Of a stretch of DNA of 14,682 nt, positions 1-9,400 are shown in pieces. The notes below the pieces were generated by a model. The model made no database searches. It was given only the letters and a program-made list of their open reading frames with translations, and had not been told where the DNA came from. The position numbers were made by a program, and so were the translations under genes. Origin of the DNA: Desulfonema limicola (GTDB lineage Bacteria; Desulfobacterota; Desulfobacteria; Desulfobacterales; DYRC01); contig DYRC01000065.1 of the NCBI GenBank assembly GCA_020718925.1, positions 1-14,682 on the forward strand, given 5' to 3'. Every line of letters begins with the position of its first letter. Within the stretch, counting starts at the first letter, position 1.

Positions 1-474
1 GTTATATATCATTATCAAACCTTTATTTCAGCTTGTTAATAAAGGTTCGGGCATATTCACCTACAGATTTGATGAAGCCGACCGATTGTTCCCATTTCAC
101 GAACCAACTTTTTGCCCTGCCCCGAGTCCAGCGTATTAAGAATGCGTCCCCTACTATTCGTACAGAAATATTCATACAAAAATAAAGCGCGGGTGGCTGA
201 GGGTCTCTGCCTGTATTCTCGTACGCCCAAATTGTAATCACCCCACCTGATGATCACCATGACCGTCAAGATCAGCTCATAAAGCACGGGGCGAAATTAA
301 AAAATAAATTGCCGGACAATCCGGCTTCCTACCTGCGGTTCCGGCAGAGCGTGAATTCATTAACCCGCCTGTTCCGTTTTCGGACAAGCCTGTTTGCTGA
401 CTGCCTGCATCAGTTTCGGCAGTCTTTCCGGTGTGCAGACCGGACTGTTGAAATTTCCTTGTCAATTCTGGAAA
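1..474. other. Gene-poor segment downstream of tssF, possible decayed or repeat DNA
   Basis: No convincing gene is seen here. In T6SS loci of this order tssG normally follows tssF directly, but no minus-strand frame here reads like TssG. Two overlapping minus-strand frames (about 23-241 and 57-287) open with GTG codons. The first has an AGGTGG motif almost touching its start codon, too close to be a normal ribosome binding site, and neither product resembles a family I know. The 277-465 frame starts with TTG and reads through a hairpin, so it is probably spurious. The stretch from about 311 to 444 is rich in short GC palindromes with a TCCGG core (311-325, 373-384, 427-444), as in dispersed intergenic repeats. 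The likely reading is non-coding repeat or remnant DNA, with a terminator for the T6SS operon inside it. Confidence 0.5.
294..325 (-). terminator. Candidate rho-independent terminator of the T6SS operon
   Basis: Read on the minus strand, a perfect 6-bp stem GCCGGA/TCCGGC with a TTG loop (311-325) is followed by AATTTATTTTTTAATTT (294-310). It lies about 150 bases past the tssF stop codon, with no gene in between. The stem is short and the T-run begins four bases after it, so this is a moderate rather than textbook terminator. Confidence 0.5.
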
Positions 475-2280
475 CTAAAACACCATCTCATCCCCGACCA
501 TCGGGGACCACATTTTCCAAATTCCTTCACGCTGTTTGCTTTGAATTTTCAGTTGCGTGAACGTATTCACCGAAGCATACAGCGGAAAAAACCGATTCAA
601 TACCGCAGCCAGCAAAAACGCGCCGCTGCCCACATACAGCCGCTCATCAAAGGTGAGCGTGATTTCAATCCCTTTGCAAAATCCCCGCCACGCTTCAGCC
701 CCCAGCCGCCTGACCACATTTCTGCATGACATCTCCTGAATGCCGGACACCTGCTGATGCGTATCGGTGTATTCTGAAAAACTGTACAGCATCAGAATTT
801 CACGCAAGGCTTTCAGGCTGTCCGCGCCTTTGGTCAACGACAGATGATTGAGCGACAGATGAGAAATCAGCCGCCACAATGCCGCGCCCTTGAGCGGCGG
901 TTCAATCTGAAGCGTGGGTTTGTTCAGCGCGATAATCTGCGAAATCGGCGCGGCAAATTCAACCTGAAAAATACCGCCGGCAGGAATCTGCTCTGCAAGT
1001 CTGCGATTGGTACACAGGGTATGGGCAAACGCAGTCTGAACCAAAGAATCCGCAGGCGTAAAATTCAAATCTGTAAATGAAATAAAACAATGGGTTCCGG
1101 GCAGATCTTTTCGGTCAGACGCTCTGCGGATAAGATGCCAGAACGCTTTTTGCTCTCTTTGTTCGTTAAGATGATGAAACGAAAAATACGGCTCAAACAC
1201 GGTGCTGGTATCTGCGGCATCCGAAGAAGCGGATACAGAAATAATTGAATGAATTTCAGTGGTTCTTTCCCGGCGAATATCAGCAATCAGAGGATATTCA
1301 GGCAGTTTCTGATCCAAACGGATAGGCTCAGTCGTTTTGGGAAACAGATTGATGATCGGCGTACATCCCAGACAAAATGTCGTATGATCAATCACCAGCC
1401 GCTCTTTGGGAATCTCATTGAGCATTATCAGAAGGTCTGTATGCGTATCTTCAGGCGAAAAGCTTTGTTCCCCTAAGTTTATGTCAAAAAAGAAAAATTT
1501 TCGGGGAAAGGTGAAAAATTCATGAAGCAGCCGATAGCCGGAATGGGCATTAGGCGGATACGGCAGAATATCCTCATCCGGCGCAAATCCTATGGGCTGA
1601 ATGGCATTATCCGGCAAAAACGCAGGTTTTCGGGTTGTTTGCGGCAGAACAGCCGTTTTCAGCGAATGGCAGAATAAAAGTTCATACAGGGTGTTGGCGG
1701 TCATCCTGTCTGCATTGATGTAAAATCTCAGGTGATTGAAATCCGATAATGCGGCAAAAGGAACAGACTGAGTTTCAAGCCTGATCCGCAGCACCGCATG
1801 ACCGGCAGAAAAATCAAACTGATCCGAAGATTCAATGCCCGCATAACTTACGGTTATCGGAAATAAAATTACCGGATATGCGGTTCTGAATCGGCAGATA
1901 TCGCCCTGTTCGCTGTTTGCAAATATCGGCGTATTTTTCGGAATCAGATAGCCCGACGTCAGTCCGCCATGCGTCATATCCGGCTTAAAACAAGCGATGG
2001 TCATGGATGGCATGGGATTTAAGAACTGAGGATACAACACGCCCAGCAGGGCGGAAGAAATGTGCGAGAGTTCGCTCTCAATATTGTACTGAATTCTTCC
2101 GGTTAAAAAGGCAAACGATTCTATGAGCCTCTGAATATGAGGATCCGGACAGCCATCAACCTCAAGTTCCAATCTTCCGGCAATTTTGGGATATGTCCTT
2201 GAAAACTCAAGCCCCATTCTGCGGAGATAGCTTAATTCTCTTTTGTAATATTCCAAAAAAATGTCAGAAGTCGTTGTCAT
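475..2280 (-). CDS. tssF: T6SS baseplate subunit TssF (VasA/ImpG family)
   Basis: TssF is a structural baseplate (wedge) protein of the cytoplasmic T6SS apparatus. In known systems two TssF copies pair with one TssG and one TssE and connect to TssK. The 601-residue length fits the family (about 590-630). The N-terminus has the family pattern FLEYYKRELSYLRRMGLEFS at residues 9-28, then PKIAGRLELEVDGCPDPHIQRL, and further on the LLGVLYPQFLNPMPSM segment. The C-terminus has the usual CKGIEITLTFDERLYVGSGAFLLA pattern (here split as CKGIEITLTFDE and YVGSGAFLLAAVLNRFF), then a YASVNTFTQL stretch and a K-W-P-like end (KMWSPMVGDE). The protein therefore looks complete at both ends. The ATG lies inside the 3' end of tssE (17-base overlap), with GGGAT upstream, so translation is probably coupled. 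It is the last gene of the operon; the expected tssG does not follow. Confidence 0.95.
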   Translation of the reverse strand: MTTTSDIFLEYYKRELSYLRRMGLEFSRTYPKIAGRLELEVDGCPDPHIQRLIESFAFLTGRIQYNIESELSHISSALLGVLYPQFLNPMPSMTIACFKPDMTHGGLTSGYLIPKNTPIFANSEQGDICRFRTAYPVILFPITVSYAGIESSDQFDFSAGHAVLRIRLETQSVPFAALSDFNHLRFYINADRMTANTLYELLFCHSLKTAVLPQTTRKPAFLPDNAIQPIGFAPDEDILPYPPNAHSGYRLLHEFFTFPRKFFFFDINLGEQSFSPEDTHTDLLIMLNEIPKERLVIDHTTFCLGCTPIINLFPKTTEPIRLDQKLPEYPLIADIRRERTTEIHSIISVSASSDAADTSTVFEPYFSFHHLNEQREQKAFWHLIRRASDRKDLPGTHCFISFTDLNFTPADSLVQTAFAHTLCTNRRLAEQIPAGGIFQVEFAAPISQIIALNKPTLQIEPPLKGAALWRLISHLSLNHLSLTKGADSLKALREILMLYSFSEYTDTHQQVSGIQEMSCRNVVRRLGAEAWRGFCKGIEITLTFDERLYVGSGAFLLAAVLNRFFPLYASVNTFTQLKIQSKQREGIWKMWSPMVGDEMVF

Positions 2281-2749
2281 AAATATCCCATGCCCCGGAA
2301 TCTTTCTGATAAATTGTCTGAAATGATATCGGTTCTCTTACCTCGTCAACTGCCATGATTGCCTCAATAACGACAACCAGCGTTTTTTCATCTCTTGTCT
2401 CCGGTTTTACAAATACCCGCACATTCCGAAGCCGGGGTTCATAGACTGAAATCGCTTTGGACATGCTTTGAGCCAAGATGTCCCGGTCATCGGGATTTGC
2501 CGGAGAAGATTTGCCGAAATCCGGGATCCCGTAGTCAATGACCGTGAGTTCCTTTTGCCGGTAAAGAGACGCCGGGATAGGTGTGCGGGTATTCAGCAGC
2601 CACATCAGATCGCGTGCTATGGACGCTTTTTGCTTTTTGGGCGAAAGCGTCCGCAGCGGACGGATTTCCCGGCAGACAGACGGATCCTCGTCTATCAGCC
2701 GGTCAATCAGAGACGCTCTTAGTTCAACTTTTTCCTGCGACCATGACAT
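2264..2749 (-). CDS. tssE: T6SS baseplate subunit TssE (gp25-like)
   Basis: TssE is the T6SS counterpart of phage T4 gp25. It sits in the baseplate wedge and nucleates sheath assembly. The 161-residue protein shows the family signature DLMWLLNTR (WLLNTR at 50-55) and the gp25 'EPR' core, YEPRLRNVRVFV (YEPRL at 103-107), followed by the terminal beta strands. The frame is open further upstream into hcp, but the ATG at 2749 is preferred. It has a GGAG motif (2758-2761) eight bases upstream, clears the hcp stop by 16 bases, and gives the usual TssE length. Its 3' end overlaps tssF by 17 bases. Known TssE proteins are not active lysozymes despite the historical family name. Confidence 0.93.
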   Translation of the reverse strand: MSWSQEKVELRASLIDRLIDEDPSVCREIRPLRTLSPKKQKASIARDLMWLLNTRTPIPASLYRQKELTVIDYGIPDFGKSSPANPDDRDILAQSMSKAISVYEPRLRNVRVFVKPETRDEKTLVVVIEAIMAVDEVREPISFQTIYQKDSGAWDIYDNDF

Positions 2750-2765
2750 GATGCAATCTCCGCTA

Positions 2766-3266
2766 TTATGCTGCGCTGACCTCGTTTGTTTTGAGATCAT
2801 GGGAAACCACTTTCGCGCCTGCAGCCGTGCCATCGTCTTTTTTCTTGGAGTCATAAGTATATGTGATCTTTCCATAAGACAGCGCAAGATTTTCTATGGG
2901 AATATCTCCGCCCCCTCCGGAAAAGCTGTAATTGGAAATCACCACCTGCTCCATATTGATCATAAGATACTTGATGGCATTATCATCCGTGCCGTCCGAA
3001 CGGAAGCATTCAATATCCACTTTCGGAAACTGTTTTCCGTTCCAGCAGGCTTGCAATAAATCCTTAGTTGCAATATCCATGTATTTGGTAAAGTTAAGAG
3101 ACGAGTGATTGGCTTTTTCAACGGTAGAGCCGCTGGATGCCCGGACTGGCGAAGACGGCTGAGAAAATCCATGACTCCAGTTCAGAATTTCAATCCACTG
3201 GGTATGATTTTTATCTTCGGATTCTCCGTCAACGCCGTCAAACTTGATGTACATATTGGTTGCCAT
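2766..3266 (-). CDS. hcp: T6SS tube protein Hcp (TssD)
   Basis: Hcp stacks as hexameric rings to form the inner tube that is fired out of the cell and can carry small effectors. The 166-residue protein starts with the typical MYIKFDGVDGES pattern (residues 5-16), followed by WIEILNWSHGFSQP (24-37) and the KYMDIATKDLL segment common to the Hcp1 family. It ends with a short variable tail. A KGK-type start is supported by an AAAGGA ribosome binding site before the ATG. The 44-base gap from tssC is the longest inside the operon and contains no clear hairpin or promoter. No C-terminal extension suggests an evolved Hcp with a fused effector. Being encoded within the structural operon, it is probably the cognate tube protein; many genomes carry further copies. 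Confidence 0.95.
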   Translation of the reverse strand: MATNMYIKFDGVDGESEDKNHTQWIEILNWSHGFSQPSSPVRASSGSTVEKANHSSLNFTKYMDIATKDLLQACWNGKQFPKVDIECFRSDGTDDNAIKYLMINMEQVVISNYSFSGGGGDIPIENLALSYGKITYTYDSKKKDDGTAAGAKVVSHDLKTNEVSAA

Positions 3267-3310
3267 ATTGTTTTTCCTTTCAAATCAAAAGTTCAAGCCG
3301 AATGTGTCTA

Positions 3311-4786
3311 TCAGGCTGCCGGGGGCGGCAGTTCAGCTACCAGCCGGATAGAGGTGGTCAGTTCTTCCAATTGGAAATGAGGACGCAGAAACGCTACGGC
3401 TTTGTAGCAGCCCGGCTTTCCCGGAATTTCCGACACATCCACGCGGGCTTCGCGCAGAGGATAGCGAGCCTTGATTTCCAGTCCGCCGTCATCCTGCCCC
3501 AGCACATAATTCCCGATCCACTTGTTCAGATAACTTTTGATACTTTCGGCGGTCATAAAACTGCCGATTTTATCCCGCATGATGGCTTTCATGTAATGTG
3601 CAAAGCGCGATGCCGCAAGAATATACGGCAAAACCGTTGATATTCTGGCATTGGCATTTGCCTGCGGCGTGTTATAGACTTTGGGTTTCTGTACGGTCTG
3701 TCCCCCGAAAAACGCCGCATAATCCGTTCCCTTGCAGTGAACCAGCGAAATAAAGCCCATATCGTTGAGTTCTTTTTCGCGGCGGTCGGTAATGGCAATC
3801 TCTGTCGGACATTTCAAGGCAATATCGCCCTCGTCGGTCTTGAAGGTGTGAGCAGGCAGTCCTTTGACAATGCCGCCGCCTTCCACGCCCCGGATAGCCC
3901 CGCACCAGCGATACAGCGAAAACGCATTGGTAATTCTCTGCCCCAATACCCATGCCGCATTGCCCCAGAGATATTTTTTATGATTTTTGCCGTCCACCTC
4001 TTCTTTGAAATTTACGCCCTCGACCGGAATCGTGTCAGGTCCGTAAGGCAGCCGAAGCAGAACATGCGGCAGAACCAATGTCGCATATCGGGAGTCTTCG
4101 CTGTCTCTGAACGATCTCCATTTGAGCATCTCCAGACTTTCAAAAATCTTGGATAAATCTCTGGGAACGCCCAACTGGGTGAAGCTTTCCATATCAAACA
4201 GCTTAGGATCCGCAGATGCGATAAAGGGCGCGTGGGCTGCCGCAGCTACGTTGGAAATTTTCTCCAGCAATGCCATATCCTGCGGATGACGCCCAAATTC
4301 ATAATCGCCGATCAGAAGCGTATAGGGATGACCGCCGAATGTGCCGTATTCTTCTTCATACACCTTCTTGAACAGTTGGCTTTGATCAAATTCAACGGCT
4401 TTTTCCAAATCTTTGAGAAGTTCCTGTTTGCTAACATTCATCAGCCGCAGTTTCAGATGAGTTCCGGTTTCCGTATTCGCCACCAGATAGTGCAGACCCC
4501 GCCATGACGCTTCAAGTTTCTGAAATTCCTGCGCGTGCATAACCTCGTTTAACTGACGGGTAATCAGATCGTCAATCTGTGCGATCCGCTCGTTGATCAT
4601 CGCGGCAGTATCAGCCTTAACCGTCATGCCCTGATCCAGAATCTGATTTACCAATTCCCCGATCATGTCTCTTGCATAAGGCATCTGCCCCTGATCATGC
4701 GCCATTTTGCCGTTTAACACGATTTTATCCAGCAGACTGATCTGCGGCGCATCCGCTGCTGCAACTTCTGTCTGTTCTTCAGTCAT
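3311..4786 (-). CDS. tssC: T6SS contractile sheath large subunit TssC (VipB)
   Basis: TssC pairs with TssB to build the cytoplasmic contractile sheath around the Hcp tube. At 491 residues it has the normal length and very strong family identity throughout. Examples are LEASWRGLHYLV (91-102), GGHPYTLLIGDYEFGRHPQD (151-170), PRDLSKIFESLEMLKWRSFR (208-227), AIRGVEGGGIVKGLPAHTFK (297-316), ALKCPTEIAITDRREKEL (323-340), and HCKGTDYAAFFGGQ (350-363). The basic/acidic linker segments expected for the sheath handshake domain are present. An AGGAGG ribosome binding site (4792-4797) lies five bases before the ATG, the strongest in the operon with that of tssB, which suits a subunit made in high copy number. 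It follows tssB by 12 bases. No truncation or frameshift is seen. Confidence 0.98.
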   Translation of the reverse strand: MTEEQTEVAAADAPQISLLDKIVLNGKMAHDQGQMPYARDMIGELVNQILDQGMTVKADTAAMINERIAQIDDLITRQLNEVMHAQEFQKLEASWRGLHYLVANTETGTHLKLRLMNVSKQELLKDLEKAVEFDQSQLFKKVYEEEYGTFGGHPYTLLIGDYEFGRHPQDMALLEKISNVAAAAHAPFIASADPKLFDMESFTQLGVPRDLSKIFESLEMLKWRSFRDSEDSRYATLVLPHVLLRLPYGPDTIPVEGVNFKEEVDGKNHKKYLWGNAAWVLGQRITNAFSLYRWCGAIRGVEGGGIVKGLPAHTFKTDEGDIALKCPTEIAITDRREKELNDMGFISLVHCKGTDYAAFFGGQTVQKPKVYNTPQANANARISTVLPYILAASRFAHYMKAIMRDKIGSFMTAESIKSYLNKWIGNYVLGQDDGGLEIKARYPLREARVDVSEIPGKPGCYKAVAFLRPHFQLEELTTSIRLVAELPPPAA

Positions 4787-4798
4787 AGCATCCTCCTG

Positions 4799-5305
4799 TT
4801 ACGCTGTCTGTTTTCCGGCAGTTAAACTCCTGAGTTGATTCAGGCTTTCCGTGTTGGCAACCACTTCCTGAAGCAGATTATCCAAATCGTCGTTGCCATC
4901 CAATTTGGTCAGCAGATCAGAGAGTTTCTGTCTGGCGTCAAAGAGCTTGCGAAGCGGTTCTATCTGCTTTAACACATTGACCGGCTCAAAACTCTCAACA
5001 TCGGAAAATTTCAGTTCGACATTGAGTTTTGACCCGTCGTCTTTGAGTCTGTTTTCCACCTGAAACGCAAGGCGCGGCGCAATAGCGGAGAGAATCTGAT
5101 TGAAATTATCCCGATCAATTTCCACAAACTTGCGGTCTTTGAGTTTCGGCAGAGGCTTTTCCGGTTTGCCGGATAAATCCGCCATAATTCCGCCGACAAA
5201 CGGAAGCTCTTTCATCTCAATCACATCGCCGATATGAACGTCGTAGGTAATCTGAACCCTGGGCGGACGAACACGATCCAATTTGTGCTGTGTGCCTTCT
5301 GACAT
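4799..5305 (-). CDS. tssB: T6SS contractile sheath small subunit TssB (VipA)
   Basis: TssB is the small sheath subunit that forms a protomer with TssC. The 168-residue protein carries the signature RPPRVQITYDV (13-23), then KELPFVGGIMADLSGKPEKP and KLKDRKFVEIDRDNF (54-68). The C-terminal half has the expected helical region that contacts TssC (an RQKLSDLLTKLDGNDDLDNLLQ-type segment, about 129-150). AAGGAGG (5310-5316) precedes the ATG by four bases. The gap to tssA is 12 bases. The adjacent tssB-tssC pair with strong ribosome binding sites is the usual arrangement for the sheath module. Confidence 0.98.
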   Translation of the reverse strand: MSEGTQHKLDRVRPPRVQITYDVHIGDVIEMKELPFVGGIMADLSGKPEKPLPKLKDRKFVEIDRDNFNQILSAIAPRLAFQVENRLKDDGSKLNVELKFSDVESFEPVNVLKQIEPLRKLFDARQKLSDLLTKLDGNDDLDNLLQEVVANTESLNQLRSLTAGKQTA

Positions 5306-5317
5306 AATGCCTCCTTA

Positions 5318-6448
5318 TTAACTTAATCCTTTTAATCCGAGCAATTGAAGTATCTGAGTCAAATCTTTCTGATCTGAAACCAATTCTTTGAGCAGGTCTG
5401 TAAGCGTCATATTGCCCCAGGACACGGCGCGCTTCACCAGATAAGGCGCGGGGCTGTGCGGCTCGTGAATCATCAGATAATCCGCTGCCGCAGACAGTAT
5501 CCGGTAAGCGTCCGCACGATTTCGGATGGTGATGGAAGAAATCCTCATCATCCGATCTTCGCCGGATTCATAAGCCTCTTTGATTTCAGGCGATACAGAA
5601 TTATCCTGCCGTTCCTTTTCCAACTTTTCTTCCAAAAACGTATCGCTTAATCGCTGAATATTTTCCAAAATATCTTTGAATTGCTTCAAGCCCGGAGAAG
5701 CTTTGCCGCATCTGATATCCAACACCCGCTCCAGTGTAAGCAGAGAAGACATGGCGGCATTCAATGCCTGAGATTGCGCGTTGTAAAAGGATACGGGCGT
5801 GAACATCACACTGCCCAAAAACTTTGCCCGCGTAATTTTCCCCCCGGACACCGCCTGCTCATAGAGCTTTTTATTTTTTGACGCAAGCTTCTCTGATTCC
5901 TCAGCGTCTTCCCAATCCTTGAACGCATAAGACACCGCGTCCGGGGAAGTCTGCGGCATGGTCATGGATATCAGCTTGAGTTTTAAGGATAATTTTTCGT
6001 TTATCCAAAATATCGGCGCGATTCGGGAATCTATATCGTCTGCTGAGATTTCAGGATGCAGCGTATCCCAAAACCGTTCGCACAGCCCCAGTATCAGATT
6101 CAATCCGTCTCTTACTCCGGCAAAGGCATATTCAGGGCTTAACAGTGATTCAAGCAGCCAGCCTGCAATCTGCAAATCCTTGCTTTTATGTTCAAGCGCA
6201 TCGCAGCAAAGCTCTCTGACCTGATTCCAATCCGCTTTTTTAAGACTTCGTTCCCATACCCCGCGGGCTGCAATCAGATCATCTTCCCTCCGCGCTTCCT
6301 GAATTTTATCATAAGTACCTTCATATAAAAGATATTCTCCGCACGGATGCTCTGCGGAAATCGGATTCAGAAATCTTTCTATATTCAAGCTTTCAGAAGA
6401 AAACAAAGATTCTCTGACAATGTTCTGTGCTATTTCTTTTTCCTGCAT
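5318..6448 (-). CDS. tssA: T6SS protein TssA (ImpA N-terminal domain, VasJ-like C-terminus)
   Basis: TssA binds the baseplate and the growing tube end and coordinates tube and sheath polymerisation. With the start chosen here the protein has 376 residues. The N-terminal ImpA_N domain is visible as PISAEHPCGE (29-38) followed by the Y-E-x-Y-D-K-I-Q-E-A-R-R-E-D region. The C-terminal domain has RADAYRILSAAADYL and EPHSPAPYLVKRA (329-341), then WGNMTLTDLLKEL. This pattern is typical of TssA C-terminal ring-forming domains. A TTG start at 6475 would add nine residues and overlap tssM. The ATG at 6448 is preferred because AAGAGG (6455-6460) lies six bases before it and it clears the tssM stop by ten bases. 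No extra catalytic or fused domain is seen. Confidence 0.92.
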   Translation of the reverse strand: MQEKEIAQNIVRESLFSSESLNIERFLNPISAEHPCGEYLLYEGTYDKIQEARREDDLIAARGVWERSLKKADWNQVRELCCDALEHKSKDLQIAGWLLESLLSPEYAFAGVRDGLNLILGLCERFWDTLHPEISADDIDSRIAPIFWINEKLSLKLKLISMTMPQTSPDAVSYAFKDWEDAEESEKLASKNKKLYEQAVSGGKITRAKFLGSVMFTPVSFYNAQSQALNAAMSSLLTLERVLDIRCGKASPGLKQFKDILENIQRLSDTFLEEKLEKERQDNSVSPEIKEAYESGEDRMMRISSITIRNRADAYRILSAAADYLMIHEPHSPAPYLVKRAVSWGNMTLTDLLKELVSDQKDLTQILQLLGLKGLS

Positions 6449-6454
6449 TGCAAG

Positions 6455-6460
6455 CCTCTT
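6455..6460 (-). promoter_or_regulatory. Ribosome binding site that decides the tssA start
   Basis: AAGAGG on the minus strand, six bases before the ATG at 6448 and overlapping the tssM stop codon. It favours the 6448 ATG over the upstream TTG at 6475. Confidence 0.6.
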
Positions 6461-9400
6461 AATCTGCTTTTTCAATCTTTAATTCCGGCGCATTATCAGG
6501 GAAATACGGCAAGGTAAGCAGCGTCTTTATCTTGCCCGGCGTCATTACCGTTATACGGATATACGCTTTTGTTGTAAATTTTCCTTCTTCCTGTGGTTCC
6601 ATGCCGCTTCGCCGCGTATCTATCGAAAATTTCAGCGTATGGGGTTTCGGATCGGAAGACTGTCCGAAATCTTCGATGTCTCCGGCATGATGCCTTAAAA
6701 AATACAGCAGCGCCCATTGCTGTTTGAATCGGTAAGTGATGATTTTTTCAGTCTCATCCGTTTCAGCTTGGTCTCCGGCAAACACCGGATAATCCGCGCC
6801 GTCTTTTGCCCATCTGAGCGTAAAACTGATCGGATCCCCGAAACGCCACTGCCCCGTGCGTAAAGCGTCTCCGTATCGGAAGCTCTGTCCGCCAACGGTC
6901 AGGCGCCAGTCAATAATCCGGTTTGCCATTGCTTCATGTTCCTGATTCACCCGAAATTCCACATCAATATCAAACGCGGGAATATCCGGCGCCAAAACCT
7001 CTTCTTTTTTCTCATCGGTCTTATCGCCCGGCGGTTTTGCGTCTTTTTTATCTTTGTCAAGATATGGGGCAAATATCTGGCGAATATCTGTCATGCGGGT
7101 CAGAAATGTCCGGGCAGATTCGCCGGAAAGTCCGAACTGATCGCCGGATTTGAGCAGATTCAGTGCATCCGGCGCGAGCTTATCAAAGAGCCGGTAAAAA
7201 TTCCGAATATCTTCAGGTTTTGCTTCAACAAACGATTGCTGCCCCCTGATGATCATAAACGGAAATCTTCCCGAAAGCTTTGCATCAAAAAAGCTTTTGA
7301 TCTCATTATATTTTGTAAATACATTATCTGTGGTCATTTTCTGACAGCGATAATACAGTTTTGCCATCAGCTCGTTTCTTTTCTGCAAAAACAAATCCGA
7401 AGACCGCTGGTGAATATCTTTTGCTTTGATTTTGGTTGAATATTCTTCAGGCTTAATCGAATCCATATCAAATAAGATAAACTGCTCCAGCGCGGCAATT
7501 GAATTTTCAGGCTGTTTGGTCTGATATTTTTCAAATTCCGCCAAAATCCGTTCCCATTTGAACATCAAATGCTCTTCTTTGCGGTTTTTCAATAGCTTAT
7601 GCGTTGAAAAAAAAGAAAGCAGCGGCTCGGCATATTCATACGCAATATATTTTACCCTCTCCCTCTGAACTTTGAGATAATATTCCAATTCCTTCTGATC
7701 CGCCGCACCGAAAGCCGCTAAAGACAGTTTTTCTTTTCCATCCCACCATGAAAAATCCTTTCCCTTGTTCCGATACAGATCTTCTTTTACAAGCAATCCG
7801 TCTGTATTTTCCAGCAATCGCCCGGCTTGGCGGAAAATGACTTCCGAAAGCATCTGATAAGACTCTGTAAGATCAAGCTGTTCCGAATAGATCAGCAGTC
7901 TTCCCAGATATTTCGAGGCTTCTTTGAAATTTCTGATTTCAGCCCCCAGTTCCGATTCTCCGCCCCGTGCGCCGGGCTTTATCTGCTGTGCCTTGGACAC
8001 TCTGTCAAGAAGATTCTGCGCCAGATTGCGCCGCGCCAGATTGCTGATCACATGACGCATATCTTTCGGAAAATTCTTCAGCCCGGAATTGATAAACCCC
8101 TCATACGGATCAAACAGCCGCACCGCATCTTCAAGCGGCTCAATGCTCCATGTCAGTTTCATGCCCGAAGGAATCACAATATCGCTGTCCCCGTCTTTTT
8201 CCAGCACCATAAATTTCTGATTTAAAAGCTTTTTCATGTCTGATTTCAATTGAAGCACCGGGGGCGAGAGCATGTTTGTCATGGTTCCGCCTTCTCTCTT
8301 CAACAACGGACCTGTCAGCGATGATCGCTGTGATCGGAGTTCTTCTCTGAAACTGTAAAATGCTGTTTTAACTTCTGATTCAAGTTTTTTGCGGGATTCA
8401 GTTCCGAAAAACTGCGATTGCTCAATATCATCCATCAGTTCGTTAAAGGGTTTTCCGAAATCAGGCTTTTCCTTAAACATCCAGTTCTGCTCAGGACGCT
8501 CCAGCACTGCTTCGGTTTTGGAAATCATATCCGTAAGATCGCGAATCAGTTGTTCATCTTCATGGGTTCGGCTTTTCTGAGCAAAACTTTCCATCTGAAG
8601 ACTCAATGTTTTCAAATGCTGAAGAAGCGTATTTGATGTAAATATCCGATTTATCAGGGGCTTGAGTGTCAACTCATTTGTCTTCTGCTTATATGCCGAA
8701 ATATCGAACTTTTTAAGTTTTGCATCTTTAAGCGCGTTGCGGTGATACTCATCATCTGAATAAAACTCGGCAGGCAGTTGGGTTTTATGAAGATATTCGA
8801 TTAATTTCCCCAAATCCTTGACATCCGCAGAAACATTGAGCGTATTGTAGGTCAGTGCGTACAGTTCAAATTCTGTGATCTGATCCGCAAATTTACGCAG
8901 ATTGACAAATTCCGGCGTCTGCTCAATGGAAAAAGGTTTGTAATTTGCCGGAGAATCAGATGGCGGTGTTTTAAGCGTTTCAAAAACAGTTCTGATTTTA
9001 TGAATCAGATTGATATACGCGCCTTTTAAGATAATTTCATTGTATGCGCCGGTCATGGCTTTTTCGATATTTGAATGAATTCCGCTGAACCATGACGCGG
9101 GAATAAATCCGTATCTTAAACTCCGCACTTCGGATATTCCCGAAATCAGATTTTTTGCGGATTTTTCAAACAGCAGCCTTTTGGTCTGCATGAGTTTGTA
9201 AAACTCCGGATCGCTTTTCCCTTCAAACGCTTTCACATTGAGATTGTCAATGTCGTCATCCAGCGTCTCTAAAAAGGGTTCCAATCGCTTGCGATCAATA
9301 TTCAAATCATACGCGTCACTCCACAATCCCAGACTTGCAATCAGAAAAAACGCGGCAGCGGCAGCCTGAGCCGCAAGAAGCTTCCGGTTTCCTGAAATCA

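Noticed and set aside
277..465. Minus-strand 62-residue frame directly after tssF, a candidate for a tssG remnant
   Set aside because: It starts with TTG, lacks a clear ribosome binding site, passes through two hairpins and shows no TssG-like pattern.
2264..2887. Longer TssE with a start inside hcp (207 residues)
   Set aside because: The extension would overlap hcp by over 100 bases and is not TssE-like. The ATG at 2749 has a proper ribosome binding site and gives the family's usual length.
2583..3059. Plus-strand 158-residue frame across hcp and tssE
   Set aside because: It lies wholly antisense to two well-identified T6SS genes and shows no recognisable domain.
6936..7439. Plus-strand 167-residue frame antisense to tssM
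   Set aside because: It is a shadow of the tssM reading frame. The translated sequence is rich in Phe, Ile, Cys and Arg without domain features.
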